DNA from: Trichoplax adhaerens
Taxonomy: Eukaryota > Placozoa > Uniplacotomia > Trichoplacea > Trichoplacidae
Reading direction: 5' to 3'
Assembly: GCF_000150275.1 (NCBI RefSeq)
Contig: NW_002060964.1
Coordinates: 957,370 to 1,021,369 of the forward strand
DNA length: 64,000 bases
Shown here piece after piece: positions 37,351-50,215 of this stretch. Each line of letters begins with the position of its first letter. Within the stretch, counting starts at the first letter, position 1. A model generated the notes under the pieces. The model did not search any database. It was given only the letters and a program-made list of their open reading frames with translations, and was not told the DNA's origin. A program made the translations under genes and the position numbers.

Positions 37351-39458
37351 TTGCTTTATAGCGATTGAATAGATATCTAGAATGCACATCAGCACATATA
37401 GTCTTTAGTCGTTTTGATCAGTTATGCTTTTGGTATTGTCGTAACATCGCCTGTCCTGTAAACTACTGCTTGTTACCTTGTAGTGTACGCGCCATACAAC
37501 GTGGGGAATCCTAGATATCGTACAATATTATTTATTTATTTATTTACGGCTTATCTAAACCTTATCTAATGTTACTAGATTAAGATTACATGCTACAAAT
37601 GTTCACGTGCATTAGGATATGGTATTCAAGTTATGTTGGTACTAGAGCTGATTCGTTGTCACAGTTCTTATGTCTCGTTAACGTGTGTATGATATCGCGC
37701 TTGGCATGTGCTTCCAATAAAATAGACTAAAAAAAAGGAAAGCTCAAAGTCTCAGATCTTGATCTCGTTACAGGTATTACTTAAATTATGGATTACGAAA
37801 GTACTCAATTTGTTTTCAAATGCATATTGCGTTGAGAAATGCTGGAATACCGTATTGTTGTGATATACTTTGTGCAGTATGTAATAACAACACGAAATGG
37901 CTAATTTGATCAAGATCGTGCAGTGGCATGAGCTTTCTCATTTCATCAAGGCCGTGCAGTGAAAAGGGTTATCTCATGAAATGCCTGCAAGTACTTCAGT
38001 AAAGATACATAAATCAAATTGCCAATCTTATCTTGATCGAGAAGTTGCAAGAGCTATCTAGCTGGAATCATTTACATTAACCTCAGCTACTATGCTTTCG
38101 ATAATGTCCTATTGTAAGATCTCTCTTCACTTCACTTATATTTGATCAATTTGCTAGAATTAGCAAAACACTATCTTATCTCACAATATTACAATTACTG
38201 TACTTTCGATAGTACTTAGGACGTATAACTAGAATATAACTTGGCTAGTTAATACTGAAGGAATCTTAAAATTTACGCGGTACTACACCTACCTACGGAC
38301 AAAAATGACTCATAGCACAATCGAGATAGTTTATGAATCACAACATGAATTTTCGTTTGCTAGTCAATGCATGATAGACTAAAGAGATAAAATGAGCTTG
38401 CACTGCCAGTAGACAGCCATGACTTTAAAATTGCTAGTCCTATCAAGGTCGTGCTATTACAGAAGATGGTACATGTAATTAATTTACACTATTGGGTTAT
38501 AGCAGTGTAAGTAAACATACAAGTCAATGGAAAATAAAATCGCAAACTAAAATCATGAATATCGATTTCTGCGAGCAATAGACAACTCAATTGAAATATT
38601 TAATAAAGTTTACAGCATGCAGCTACTGGAGTAATGTTGTCAATTCTAATCAACCGAACTCTGTAAAGCTATAGTACTGTATACATGCAAATTCTAGCTC
38701 AAATAGACCCTATTCACTACCATATGCTGTTTTTGCAACAGTTTCGACCAGAGTTAGAAGCCCCTTTTCAACATGATCTCAAAATACAATTTTTGAGATC
38801 CCCAAGACTTCATGATAACAGAAGTAAGTCATTTTGATAACAATCCATTTTTAAGTATTTTCAGCAATATAGGAAAGAATACTTCAACTATTGCAACATA
38901 GTCGAATTTCAACTACTGTATTGCTATGCATGCAATACTGCAACACAAATTATATATTAGCCACAGTTTGTAAGCCCTGCGCTAGCCAAGACATTCACAC
39001 ATAGTGAATCTAATCAAACCAAATTCAAGCACGTATTTAGGAAAATTGCAAGCAATCATGATAGAAAAGCTAGACTATAGCCTTGTATTCAACTACATTT
39101 TCTAATAGGCATGTAGCTGCTTCGGCCAGTGGGTTCGTAACATACACGCATACCCATCACCTTAATGGTGTGAAATACAGTAAAATATACATGCGCTTAC
39201 TTTCTAATTCTTCAAAGCCTTAACGCCAAAATAATGATAAGAACTCAGATTCTGTAACTTTAGGCCAACTGATAGTTTATTGGATAGTATAGCATATCAA
39301 AATTATCTGCTTTAGAGGATTCAATATATACAAAAGATATGCAAAAGAGTACTAGGACGTAAAAAAATATACCATTTTGTTGTCAATTAATAAAATCTTG
39401 TCGGCAAGTAGATATATAATTATGCTAAAATAGTGACACCCTATTGCAGGTGTAAATT
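37351..39458. other. Gene-free stretch with scattered repeat fragments
   Basis: AT-rich sequence with a short TTTA run at 37530 and faint echoes of the 168-bp unit. No coding or RNA feature recognised. Confidence 0.45.
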
Positions 39459-39767
39459 ATGACTAACTGTAAATGCCATTGGGCTAGATGTAGAAATTCA
39501 TCATGCTCATTGCTGCGTACTATATTGTCCTGTCTTGGACAACTAAATGTTAGTAAATCGACGTCAATAGGCTATTATTATACTGATGTCTATTTCCGTT
39601 TTTACAAGTATAATTCTTATATATCCAGTGGAAATGAAACTAGGATGCTAATAAATACTCCTAGAATTGAAATGAAAAGTAATGATGAGAATAAGCGTCC
39701 GAGTTATACCTACAAAATTGTATTCGATTTAACAAGTGGATGAGCCTCAGAGCGTAACTGTAAGAAG

Positions 39768-41183
39768 TTAAATATCCTGATCAAGTAACGGCTTGCCTTC
39801 TGCATTCTGCGCTACACGGATCTGTCTTGTATCGTTAGCAAGCAATGACTTCACTTTCATGTAATAAAAATGAACACTATACAACGTAGTAGGCAAGGCT
39901 ATTAGTGATGCAAAAATACTCATTATACAAGCAGCAAGGAAAGTAGACGAAGCATCATTGGATGATATCTTCAGAAAAAGTTGATAGCCACTCATGATAA
40001 GATTGGCTACTATAAAGAAACTTGTCAGTACACATAAAATAGTATAAGTACTATAAGTCATGACACACTTTTTACGAAGGATGTTAGCAGCAGTTCTACC
40101 ACTTGCCATTAAGAGGCAGCCAGTTAAGCCAGTAAATACAACTATAGGATCACCATATAAAATAGCAATAGCCAAGACTGCGGCTACAAAGCATATCATT
40201 GCGCTTATAAATTGGATGACAGCAAAACAAAATTCTCGACTCTGGATCGCATATTCATATCCCATCCATTCTTCGCCATTCCTAACTGAATCAAATTTGT
40301 GAAGTCCCAGCCTACTTCCCACTAAAACTTCAACATAAACTGCGAAAAAAAAGCCAACTATGGAAGCTGCCAGTAAAATAAAGAGGAAAACGTAGATCAG
40401 AGAACGATTGGAAATAAATGATGTGGCCCCCTGCGCCATATAAACGATATCACAAATCATCACTAGCCAACACGCCATCATAGCAATTCGACTAAAAGCA
40501 ACAAACCAATTACCAGTATTGGCTGAATTCAGTTTAGCTGTAAATTCTCCCATGATACCCGATGTAAATATCATGGAACCAGCAGCAATAGCAACAACAG
40601 GATAAACGATGGTGACATTGAATAATCCAACCATACCAATAATGGTGAGCACTATCCCAGCGAAAATTTGCCAAACCGCTAACGTTTTGTATTGAACATC
40701 ACAACAACCATATTCATCGGCCCAGCTATATCGAACCCAAATACCTCTTCTGGTATGATTGTGATCATTACCATCATCATCCGTGGTTGTTAGGTAATAC
40801 TTATTGACAGATATGAAAGCAACGATGAGTATTGCACTAGTGCTGATACCGTTGATGATAAAGAGGATCGTAGGGCCAGAAAGATGAAAGTAGCCATTAG
40901 TAATAAATATACTACAGTAGATGATAAAATTGCTCAAGCCTAAATGCAAGCACCAAAATGATAAGGCAAAGATAGCGGTAGTAACAGTATCATGAGGAGC
41001 ATTCTTGCGATAAAATAGACAGAAAGCCAAAGACAATACCGCTATTGCAGGTAGTATGGGACCAGTAAAAGCAAGTGTGCGAATAGTTTGATCAGCTGCT
41101 ATGGGAAGAACCACAAAAGAGACAACACTTAACAGAAAATTTCCCATTCCAAATAAGAGCAATACCATAATAATCCATTCCAT
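39768..41183 (-). CDS. Multi-pass membrane protein, about 12 helices, three-module repeat (paralogue 1)
   Basis: Intronless, 471 aa. Hydrophobicity by eye gives about twelve helices in three groups of four. Each group has a second helix that starts with Pro or Gly and is small-residue-rich (FTGPILPAIAVLSLAFC, YPVVAIAAGSMIFTSGIMG, VVFTGLTGCLLMASG), a short loop, and a third and fourth helix. That layout recalls four-helix MS4A/CD20-like proteins joined head to tail, but the link is inference. A polar loop between groups one and two holds WVRYSWADEYGCCD. Between groups two and three lies GSRLGLHKFDSVRNGEEWMG. The short acidic C-terminus ends KPLLDQDI, which resembles a dileucine sorting motif. 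Its paralogue lies 2.2 kb upstream in the same orientation. Function unknown. Confidence 0.85.
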   Translation of the reverse strand: MEWIIMVLLLFGMGNFLLSVVSFVVLPIAADQTIRTLAFTGPILPAIAVLSLAFCLFYRKNAPHDTVTTAIFALSFWCLHLGLSNFIIYCSIFITNGYFHLSGPTILFIINGISTSAILIVAFISVNKYYLTTTDDDGNDHNHTRRGIWVRYSWADEYGCCDVQYKTLAVWQIFAGIVLTIIGMVGLFNVTIVYPVVAIAAGSMIFTSGIMGEFTAKLNSANTGNWFVAFSRIAMMACWLVMICDIVYMAQGATSFISNRSLIYVFLFILLAASIVGFFFAVYVEVLVGSRLGLHKFDSVRNGEEWMGYEYAIQSREFCFAVIQFISAMICFVAAVLAIAILYGDPIVVFTGLTGCLLMASGRTAANILRKKCVMTYSTYTILCVLTSFFIVANLIMSGYQLFLKISSNDASSTFLAACIMSIFASLIALPTTLYSVHFYYMKVKSLLANDTRQIRVAQNAEGKPLLDQDI

Positions 41184-43404
41184 CTTGTCCAGACGCTTTT
41201 ACTTTAGTGAACAAGTGCCTTGATAGATGGACTGACCGTCAATACTAATGTAAGAATATTCTCTCTATAATGATCAATTTCTTGGATTTGTTAAAATGAT
41301 AATCAACCTTGACTTGCTACTTTATAGAATGGAGATTGGTGGACTGTCATCAACGAAGAGATGAGCAATTGGAAATGCCATACATAGCACTCAAGCTGAG
41401 TGATCAGTCATTGAAGCCCTTAATAGTCTTGTAGTGGCTGATCCACTTCTCCTAATAATGCACAGAATAGTAACGGCTTGTTCTACTATCGCTGGAATGG
41501 ATTTGTTCAATGGATCTTCAACGTTTCGTTGCCCTTTTCTTGATCGAGGTGGCCAGTGTTATGCTGCAAGTTGATTCTATGAGTAAACATCTGATAGTCA
41601 CGCGCCTCCTACCTTACTGTAGTTTTCGTAGTCATGTCCAAGACGGTGGCGTTCTGTTATAGCGTAGAAAGCGTTAAAATAAATGAGAAATGTGGATGGC
41701 TAGATAGTCACAGTCAATAAGAATCATAATTTACAGTACTCTACTGTATGATGTCCAATTCTCCACTCAAAACCAGCTAAAATGGCAGTTTTTAGTCTAA
41801 ATTGATGTTGAAAATTTTGCTCTCTATGCTTGCACAGAACTGGAGCAAGTTAAAAGCCCTTGACAGTCACGAGTGCATCAAACACTATAGTATACACAGT
41901 ATGACAATCAATTAAGTAAATATAATCTGCTGTCGCTATGGTAATTCTACCGACTGGGTGCAGCCAAAGGCAACTTGCAATCAAGTTACAAGAGCTTAAA
42001 AGCACCGTAAAAGAAGCTAACAATTATTCTGCAGTCCTAATCCAACTTCTACTCGTTCTATTTCGTGTACTTGTTTGACTAAGAAGGATAATTCTATTTA
42101 TTGTGCTGTACTGCAATAATTTAGTAGTCTAGATAGCCATGGTAAGAGAGATTTTCTTATACCTATTGCTAGGCAGTTAAGCTCGAAACCATGGAGTTCT
42201 AGATTACTTCCCGGGAAGTAATCTAGAAGTCTATGCCGAAATTCTACCGTACTTTACTTACGAAGGTGCAGAGCTTTAAGGCTAAGAATGCATTCAACGC
42301 TACAGCAGGTGCAGTACGATAATCAGAAGAAAGAAGCTATCCAAGCAAGGAACTACTGGTTTAATAATTAATGCATCTTCTATTAGGATATAGTTATGAT
42401 TGCAAAGTGTTATGTCGAAAAACATACAGCATACCAGTCATTGCTATAAATGACTGACTAATTTTTCAAAAGCGATTAGCAAAATACTGCCGACATGAAT
42501 TTGGTTTTTAATCAAGATCCAGGATAGAAACTAGCTATATTATCGGTACTCTATATAGAAAACAAGTGGTTAACCATTTGCGTGATGATAACTCTAAAAT
42601 TGCGCTCTCTGTAAACGTCTGAAATAGATCCTGTAGAGCTATGGGGAAGAAAATCAATTTTTCAACTGTATGTTGATTGTATTTCATATCGAGGCATAGC
42701 AGGCGGCATTAACTGTGGGTTTTGTGCATTCAACACGCGTCTAAAATAGATCCTGTACAATGCCATCAGCATTGAACAGGAAGGTAGTCCATTTCTTGTC
42801 CTATACCGTTGTCATCACAAATTAAATTAGTAGAGTTGCGATGCATGCAAGATACAGGTAAAAGTGAAAGACTTTCCTTTTCTCGCAATACGCGATCGAC
42901 TCCAACTCTCTAGTATTTCAAGATTAATGTTGATTCTGTATTAATGAATTATTCATCTTACAAAACACTGCAAATAACTAGTACTACAATAAGTGTACGT
43001 ACATAAGTACAGGCAGAAAAGATTTAACATACAGTAATTGTAAAGTACAAGGATAATATCGTGCAGTTGGGTGGTTGAAGTAATAAAATACTGCCTTGCA
43101 GAAGGTGAGTAACAATGATTTAAAAGCTGACGTTGCATCTACAGCATAGCATTGATATTAATAAATATATACAAGATGGAAGTAATTTATTATTGAGTGT
43201 CAGCAGAATTGATTTAACAAACAATCCTAAGTCAACAAATGCATCAGCAAAAATGCAAGGTGTGGAATGGTATACCACAAGTTTATCTTTTATACAGTAT
43301 AGACAGTTATGTTGGAGGACCATCTGCCATATTGGTAAAAATACAATCGTTGTCCCCTTTCTATCGTCATTTTCATCGAAAATAGAGAATTAGCTTACTC
43401 CTCA
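41184..43404. other. Gap between the paired membrane-protein genes
   Basis: Presumably contains the promoter of paralogue 1 and the 3' end of paralogue 2. A perfect hairpin word occurs near 42205 (TAGATTACTTCCCGGGAAGT and its continuation). No gene recognised. Confidence 0.45.
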
Positions 43405-44820
43405 CTACAGTAAATCCTTCCTAACTTCAGATGCAGCATCTGCTTCTTCCGTTAAGACATCTTTAGTGACTTCGTTACCGTAGATATAGACGCTGTACAA
43501 TGTAGCAAAAAGACAGAATAATGACACCCCGATGTTGACTAGATCAATAATCATAAAGGCAGGCGATTTATGTGGCGATTTATCGATCAATATCCACAAG
43601 AGCAACTGATGGATGGATAGAACAAAGTTGGCTGCTAGACAAAAGCTACTCATGCTGCACAGAACTAAATAACAACTGTGAATTGAAACATTTTTTCTTT
43701 TCAATATATTTCCTGCAGTTCTACCGGCAGCAATCAAAAAATAGGATGTTAAGCTAGTAAAAAGTACAAAAGGTGCAGCATGCAAGAGTATTGCCGTTAG
43801 AAAGGTAATCGCGATAAAGATACAACCACAGAGCGTTAATATGAAGCACAAGACAAATTGTTTGGTTTTCAATGCTTGGCTATAACCCTGCCAAGGTTCA
43901 CCATTTTTCACCGGATCATACTTATGCATCCCTAATCGACTTCCAATAATTACTTCTACAGAAACCGATAAGAAAAATCCAGCTATACTTGATATAGCTG
44001 TAAATGCAAATATCACCAACGAGGTTGCTGTATTCCACCGAGAATATTCCTTTGCATGAACAATAAATATAACGTTACACATAACCGATACCCAACAGCC
44101 ACATCCTCCAGCACGACTGAAAGTGAGAAACCATATACCAGCATCGGGTAATTGTAACTTAGATGTGATGATGCCTAGTATGCCCGCAGTCAATAGACAA
44201 GTACCAGCTAGGATAAATAACATGGGGAAAACACTATTTTCGCCAAACAAACCAACGATACTACTGACTAATAGCGTAATACTGGCAATGACTTGGCCCT
44301 GGCCTACACTACCATAATATTGATTTGAACCTGTACAACAAAATTCATCTGTCCAGTAATATCGTACCCAGCCACTGCATCTTTCATAATCATTGCACGC
44401 AGACAACGATTTATAATACCTATTGACGCTTAAACAAGACAATCCACTAATACCTAAAGCGGTAGCAATATTGACAATGAAGAGGATGCATTGCGGAGCA
44501 GTATTAAAATAATTGTTGCTAATAAAGATATAACAGTATGTTATAATATTAACGGTCGATAGGGCTATACTCCATACCGACAACGCCATGATAGAAGCTA
44601 AAAGAGTAGCATTCGGCTTTTGATTATAAGTTAGTAAAGCTGTTATTACGGAAAAGATGGAGATAGCTGGTAGTACAGGCGTAGTAAATGTCATAGCACT
44701 GATGGTCCCATTACTTGGATGAACACCAATAACAAAGAAGGATAAAGAGCCAGAAAGAAAGCTAATAGCCCCTAAAATTGCTAAGATAACAAATACTTTC
44801 TCCATTGACGCGTAGATCAA
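43405..44820 (-). CDS. Multi-pass membrane protein, about 12 helices, three-module repeat (paralogue 2)
   Basis: Intronless and also exactly 471 aa. Aligns end to end with the 39768-41183 product. Shared signature: WVRYYWTDEFCC in the first large loop, SVEVIIGSRLGMHKYDPVKN after helix 8, and AGRTAGNILKRKNV in the third module. Twelve hydrophobic segments again fall in three groups of four. The C-terminus is acidic and ends RKDLL. The pair arose by tandem duplication. Extensive divergence in the helices with conserved inter-helix motifs indicates constraint. The first Met (MIYASMEK) is used; the second Met would start MEKVFV, matching MEWIIM of paralogue 1. Confidence 0.85.
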   Translation of the reverse strand: MIYASMEKVFVILAILGAISFLSGSLSFFVIGVHPSNGTISAMTFTTPVLPAISIFSVITALLTYNQKPNATLLASIMALSVWSIALSTVNIITYCYIFISNNYFNTAPQCILFIVNIATALGISGLSCLSVNRYYKSLSACNDYERCSGWVRYYWTDEFCCTGSNQYYGSVGQGQVIASITLLVSSIVGLFGENSVFPMLFILAGTCLLTAGILGIITSKLQLPDAGIWFLTFSRAGGCGCWVSVMCNVIFIVHAKEYSRWNTATSLVIFAFTAISSIAGFFLSVSVEVIIGSRLGMHKYDPVKNGEPWQGYSQALKTKQFVLCFILTLCGCIFIAITFLTAILLHAAPFVLFTSLTSYFLIAAGRTAGNILKRKNVSIHSCYLVLCSMSSFCLAANFVLSIHQLLLWILIDKSPHKSPAFMIIDLVNIGVSLFCLFATLYSVYIYGNEVTKDVLTEEADAASEVRKDLL

Positions 44821-46580
44821 ATTTTAAAGATGGAAAGTGTGATTCACCAACCAGTGGTTAGTCTACCAGTAACAGTAATCAGTTTAAAGAGAAAGGTGGC
44901 TGTGATCCAATACCTACATCGGACTGCTCCTTAGACCAACAGTGCGTGTATGCTATTAATTAATGTGATGTAGTCCGTACGTTTTCTATTTGCGTTTTAC
45001 ACTCGTTGTTTGTACCCAGAGGTCCTTGACTATAGCTCGCTCTTGAGTATTGACTATTCAGGAAATCTGCTCCAGGTTTACCGCTAGCAGCCCAATTGAT
45101 AATTTGACGTCATGGGCTAAGAATAGCGCGAGATGGCTTTAGTATTGATGACTGGTTGTATACAGTTTCCACCATAGATTTAGCAAAGAGAACCTTATTG
45201 TACAAGAGCACCCCTATCTACTGCTCCGCTATCGCAAAACTAAATCAATAAGCAGCATCAATCATGTCAATCATAACTCGCCGAGAGGTGAGAACTGAAA
45301 GTTTTCTACTGTATTTGGGTATTTATCTGTTTTGTCTATAATAAGCCTTATTATTTTAGTGATCCAATCCTAATGCTGTATGGAAAATGAATCTTTTTTT
45401 TTTCTCTTTGTTTACTGTCCCTCTTTCTTAATAGTTAATTGAATTATTTCATACTTTTAATGTAGCGGTCAAAGTGAGATGAGTCACGTAAAAAGAGTGG
45501 AGACTGGAAATGATCGTTCCGTATACTAAACATAGAGAAGGCAATTATTTTGCTGGTGATTTGTACTGTACTTATGCAAAATGAGTAATTTTGTACAGTA
45601 TAATGGTGAATGATACTATTAGCTATCCATGATTGAAAATGTAGTCTATAACTAGTCATTGAATCATGGTCTTTTCCTCATCGAGATACAAGAAAGGGGA
45701 CTATGCAATACCATCCATGATTCTAGTTTGAAAGGTGTAGAACTCTTTATTGTAGTGTATACTGCAGACCTGTGCATGAGCTAACCCAAGATCATGATCG
45801 CCTTTTAACTGAAGTTCTACTGAACCGAGATAATTGTACCGTTGCAATTCAAGTCTTTGATGATACAGCAAATTGGCCTGTAAAAAAGGTGGTCTAAGGA
45901 AGCCATTTCTGGTACTATACGTCACTGCATCTGATGGAGGTACAGGAATTTTTCTTTCTACTAGTGTTGTCCGGCCAAGCATTATAACTGTGTAGTTTTC
46001 AGTACAGTAGTGTACAGTATAGTAGACCATGCAAAATATGCAAATGATATCTGATCTTTGCTTACCTCTCTGGGCTGATACTTGGACTAATATACAGTAC
46101 TGTACAACGATGATATTATTTTACAATTTTGTCCATTTCAGCTCATTTTCAACGCGCAAGATGAAGATATAGTGTATATTACGCAACTCGTATATTATAT
46201 CTTATACAACCAAATGGCTCATTTTCAAATATCTATTCATCGAAAATTATACTAAGATATTAAAAATGATTGCATAATGCATTAGTCAATCTATCACCTG
46301 AGGGGAGGTGCAAAAAGATTTGTGGAGATATTTTCGGATGATGTCCCAACAGCCTACAGTACTACTGTATACTGTACACTGTAATCACAGGCCTGTCGAC
46401 TATCATTCTTCCGTACTTACAGTGTAAGGTGACAGCAGTCCAGACTCCAGACCATAAAATCCATCTTATGGTTTCATCCTATCATTTTATTCATGTTTCT
46501 CATTTCTGTCATCATTCCAGGATTTCTATCAAAACATAAAACCTCGCCATACTGAAACCGAGATTTGATCCGTTGATTTA
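44821..46580. other. Intergenic, scattered GTAC words, no gene seen
   Basis: Short ORFs on the minus strand (45444-45659 and 45701-46030) have no domain signals. Isolated TACAGTACTGTAC words appear at 46010-46100 and 46355-46385. Confidence 0.45.
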
Positions 46581-46584
46581 CAGG

Positions 46585-46915
46585 AACTGTACACTATTCT
46601 GTACCTCTAAAAACGTACAGTACACTATAGTATGAGAGCGTACAGTACGGTACAGTTCGGTGCGTTACGGTGCGGTATGGTTTGGTACGGTCCGGTACGG
46701 TACCATAAAATCGCGCAACGAACATGGTTAAGAGTAGTATTAGTCTTACTATAGAAGTTCCTGACTGTATGGTATGATACTGTACCTGTCTGGTACAGAC
46801 TCATACAAGGTCTCTCGTACAGATTCTGTACAGTACTGTACAGTACAGTGTACAGTGTACAGTACAGGTTTTGGGGCCCAGCCGGTACCAGTACCAGTAC
46901 CAGTACAGGGTCAGC
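46585..46915. repeat. GTAC palindrome and CGGTA microsatellite cluster upstream of PEX16
   Basis: 46640-46703 is a degenerate 5-bp array of CGGTA/CGGTG. 46820-46876 is a run of overlapping TGTACAGTACTGTAC words. 46883-46905 is a CAGTAC run. The cluster ends about 65 bases before the PEX16 start codon, so it lies in the promoter or 5' UTR. Same word family as 12583-14130. Confidence 0.85.
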
Positions 46916-46980
46916 TGATACGGGACACCACATACAAACGGAAGGGCGAAAGTTGACACGTTAAAGGTCAATCAACTAAA

Positions 46981-49900
46981 ATGGCGTCTGGAATCCTCCA
47001 TTTTATCACTGCCAAATGGCAAGAAATTGCTACCAATTACAGGGATTTAATCATTAAAGATCCTGAAATAGCTTCGAGAATAGAAGCTATCCTGCGTATG
47101 GTCTCCTATCTTATCCAAGGTTATACACGTAAGATAGATACGGTGTTGAAAAGATTGCAAACGGGAGCAAAATATCTGCTAATAGTACAGAGTCTACGGG
47201 GATATACACTACTAAGCTTGCATGCTAAATACGTTGGGTATCGTCTACACCCGATCACAAGAATGCTATCCACTTGGTTTTTTAATTTTAGACTAGTGTG
47301 TAAATAGATGTAGGGTAAAACAATTTCACCCTGTGGATTCCCCATTCTACAAGATAGGCCATAGTGTAATGCGATTTCTATGGACCCTTACGCTACAAAA
47401 GAGCAGCTCTCAACGAGTAGCAGTGACCACCAAGTGGATTCCAAGAAAGAGTCCACCTCTCTCGTAATTCTATCCTATATAGTCCTACTAGTAAATTGTA
47501 CAGACAATATCAATGTGGATAACACGATTGAATAGTGTTGCTATTTAATACGCTAATGTGAAATGCTCGTGCTAGTATTCAGCATCGCTATGTGCCAGTA
47601 CTAGTTCACGCAATTTCAGCCCCTTGTGTCTTGGTAGGAATGCTCGTCATGACAACCATCACGACTAAAACGATGTGATAGCGTTCATGTATACCATCTG
47701 ATCTAGCCTAGAATAGCAATCCTATCCTACTAGTATCCTACGAATACTTTAAGAGATACAATTTGAAGGATAGTATACTGTACAGTACTGTACTATGCAT
47801 GATTGCTAGATCAAGGGTACAAGTACTTTTGCAGCGAATGGCGACGAGTTTGCTAAAACCTGTAATACTGTACTTATGTCGTTCCACACTCAATTGTCTA
47901 ACTATGACTTTCTATCCTGTAGGCAAATTTCCTTTTTCTCAAGAAATATCAGAATTAGGTAAGTCAGGAAGCTGTAGCGCACTTCAATCCCACATCTCCC
48001 TCTGAAACTGTACATATTATAAAGAGATCTATTTGTCTTGTTACTCATCATGTATGTTAAACGCATACCTGCTATATCGATTATCCTCTGTAAACTGTAT
48101 TTTACAGTAATTATTAATTAATTTTCAGGATAAGAATTCATATAATCTTAGTTCCGTTTTATCCATTTCTTGAATAAATATCTAATCGAATATATGCATT
48201 TCATTGGACAACAGTTTATACTGCATCTAATCTGTTGACGTTAACCAACGACGAAATCTATAGACATGCCAGGAAATTAGCCAATGTTTCGGTAAGATAA
48301 AACAGCAGGAATAGACCTAGAAAATTATGTCGTATGAACATACTGTAATCGACTAGCATAATATGCTTAGGTCTGATACTATTAGCAGTTCTTTCATTCA
48401 TCACTCAAAATATCAATACTAACCACTTCAGGATAACAACTATGACATCCAACATCAATACTTGCTCATAGAAAAGAATTGCCATCATAGTAACCATGAA
48501 GGCATACTGTTGTATAATTAATTATTATTTATATAGCGATACTCCCCTGAAAGGTACATCATGGAAACCTAGTTGATAATATGAACTAATCTTGTGCTAA
48601 TTCAGTATTAAAAAGGTGATCGTAATGACCAATAAAATGCTATGCTGTAGACTATTGCATAGGTTGCACTATGCGTAGGCTGTTATTACTGTATGTACTA
48701 GATGCTATCGTACGCGGACATAACAATTGTGTAAATTCCCTAATCCATCTTGTAAAACAAGTAGTATTGATTTCAGCTATCAATAGAACAGTATGAGTAG
48801 TTACTGCAATGACTCTTATACCATTATTAGCAACTATATTTTCCAATGCAAACTCTTTTCTTTCGCTATAGTCTGCATCTGTAATAAAGATCAAAAGATG
48901 GCTCACAGTAGTTGAATACGTTGAAGTATTTATTGAAGTTGGATCGGCTCGTCTTCTCGGCGACTTTGGACGCTGGGTGGTAGTATTAATGGTACAAATT
49001 TTAAAGTAAGTCATTGTAATACTTATTACCATCCAATATGAAACCGGTATACTGTAGTTTTAATGTGGAAACACTCAACACCAAGTAATATTCACTTTAT
49101 CAAAAAGAGCCGCAATGAGATTGGTCTTAGTTTTCAAGCACAAAGATGGTATCCAATGTCGACCAACGATTGCACCCATGAAAAGAGATTCTAAAACTTT
49201 ATCCGAGATGAACAACAAACAAAATATGAAAAATGATCCAACTGCCCAGGAACTGCCAGTATGGAAAGGAGAAAGATCCGGGCGATTCGTTCGATCTCTT
49301 TCTGCCGGTAGTCAAGCTTAAACTTTGAAATCGAAGATTGTCACTTACATTCAGTTACTTTGAACAATTTATACCGTGTAATTGTTGTAATGTTATATTT
49401 TCATGCACCAGATCGTCGTCAATACCCTAACTTAGACCAATATAAGATGTTTGTTGAACAAGAGCCCACTCCCCTCACGGAAAGGCAAAAGCTAGCGGAA
49501 CTGTTATATACTGTCCGCCCAGTTCTTCACAGTAAGTATTCATCAATAAATCATCGCTACGTTATAACCTAAAGTAGCCTATAGAAGTCACCTCTCAGAT
49601 GAAAACTCTTATTGTAGTATTAAGCATGTTTACTTTTGGACAAAACTCCTGGAAACCCTGGCTAATATCCACATTTACGGATCTATCCAGGTATCGTAAA
49701 GAGCTTTAGAAAGGTTTCTTACTAATTGTAATAGATCTGCCATCCCGCATGAACTAATTTTTACTTTGGAATGAAATTCTTATCTTACAATAATGTCCTA
49801 ATGTAGTTTAGTGATAGCGGGCGATACTACAAAACGAACTTTTCAAGAAAGACAAGAAATTTCTCGCCGATATATGGTGTTACTATTATATTTACTGAGA

Positions 49901-50215
49901 TCTCCTTGTTATGACAATTATTCAAGGTAAGTGAGGCAATGACTGTAATAAATTTGATGCATCGGGCATTAAAATTGAACTATTATCTGCTTATGCCGAA
50001 ATTGTATAGGGAGAAAGTGATAGCCATCCTTGGCTTTTTAAGCCGTTATATTCCTGGATCATCACTTATAATCGGTATGGTATATTTGTACAATTGCATG
50101 TGTTAAGGCTTTATAATATAATACGTATTATTTGCTCTGCCAATGTCTTATAGGTCCGTTAATAGAATATTTACCGTATTGGCAGAAAACCTACTCTTAT
50201 AATTGGACTTCCTAA
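46981..50215 (+). CDS. PEX16: PEX16, peroxisomal membrane biogenesis protein
   Basis: Peroxin that acts with PEX3 and PEX19 in inserting peroxisomal membrane proteins (family knowledge). Ten exons: 46981-47119, 47923-47958, 48215-48291, 48872-49005, 49108-49307, 49412-49531, 49618-49690, 49807-49926, 50010-50074 and 50154-50215. They total 1026 bases, 341 aa, close to the human 336 aa. Recognised segments in order: the N-terminal helix ending VSYLIQG; GKFPFSQEISELVYTASNLL; VVEYVEVFIEVGSARLLGDF with GRWVVVLMVQ; PTPLTERQKLAELLYTVRPV; SWKPWL; RRYMVLLLYLLRSPCYD; and the C-terminal EYLPYWQKTYSYNW, near-invariant in PEX16. Exon 2 is a 36-base micro-exon. ATG at 46981 directly follows the repeat cluster. 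The acceptor at 48872 was preferred over one about 18 bases later because of its pyrimidine tract. Confidence 0.95.

Noticed and set aside
39459..39743. 94-codon plus-strand ORF
   Set aside because: No family resemblance, no splice support, and an ordinary length for this AT-rich genome.
48652..49032. 126-codon minus-strand ORF
   Set aside because: Lies opposite PEX16 exon 4 (48872-49005) and its preceding intron; the plus strand has the conserved sequence and splice sites.
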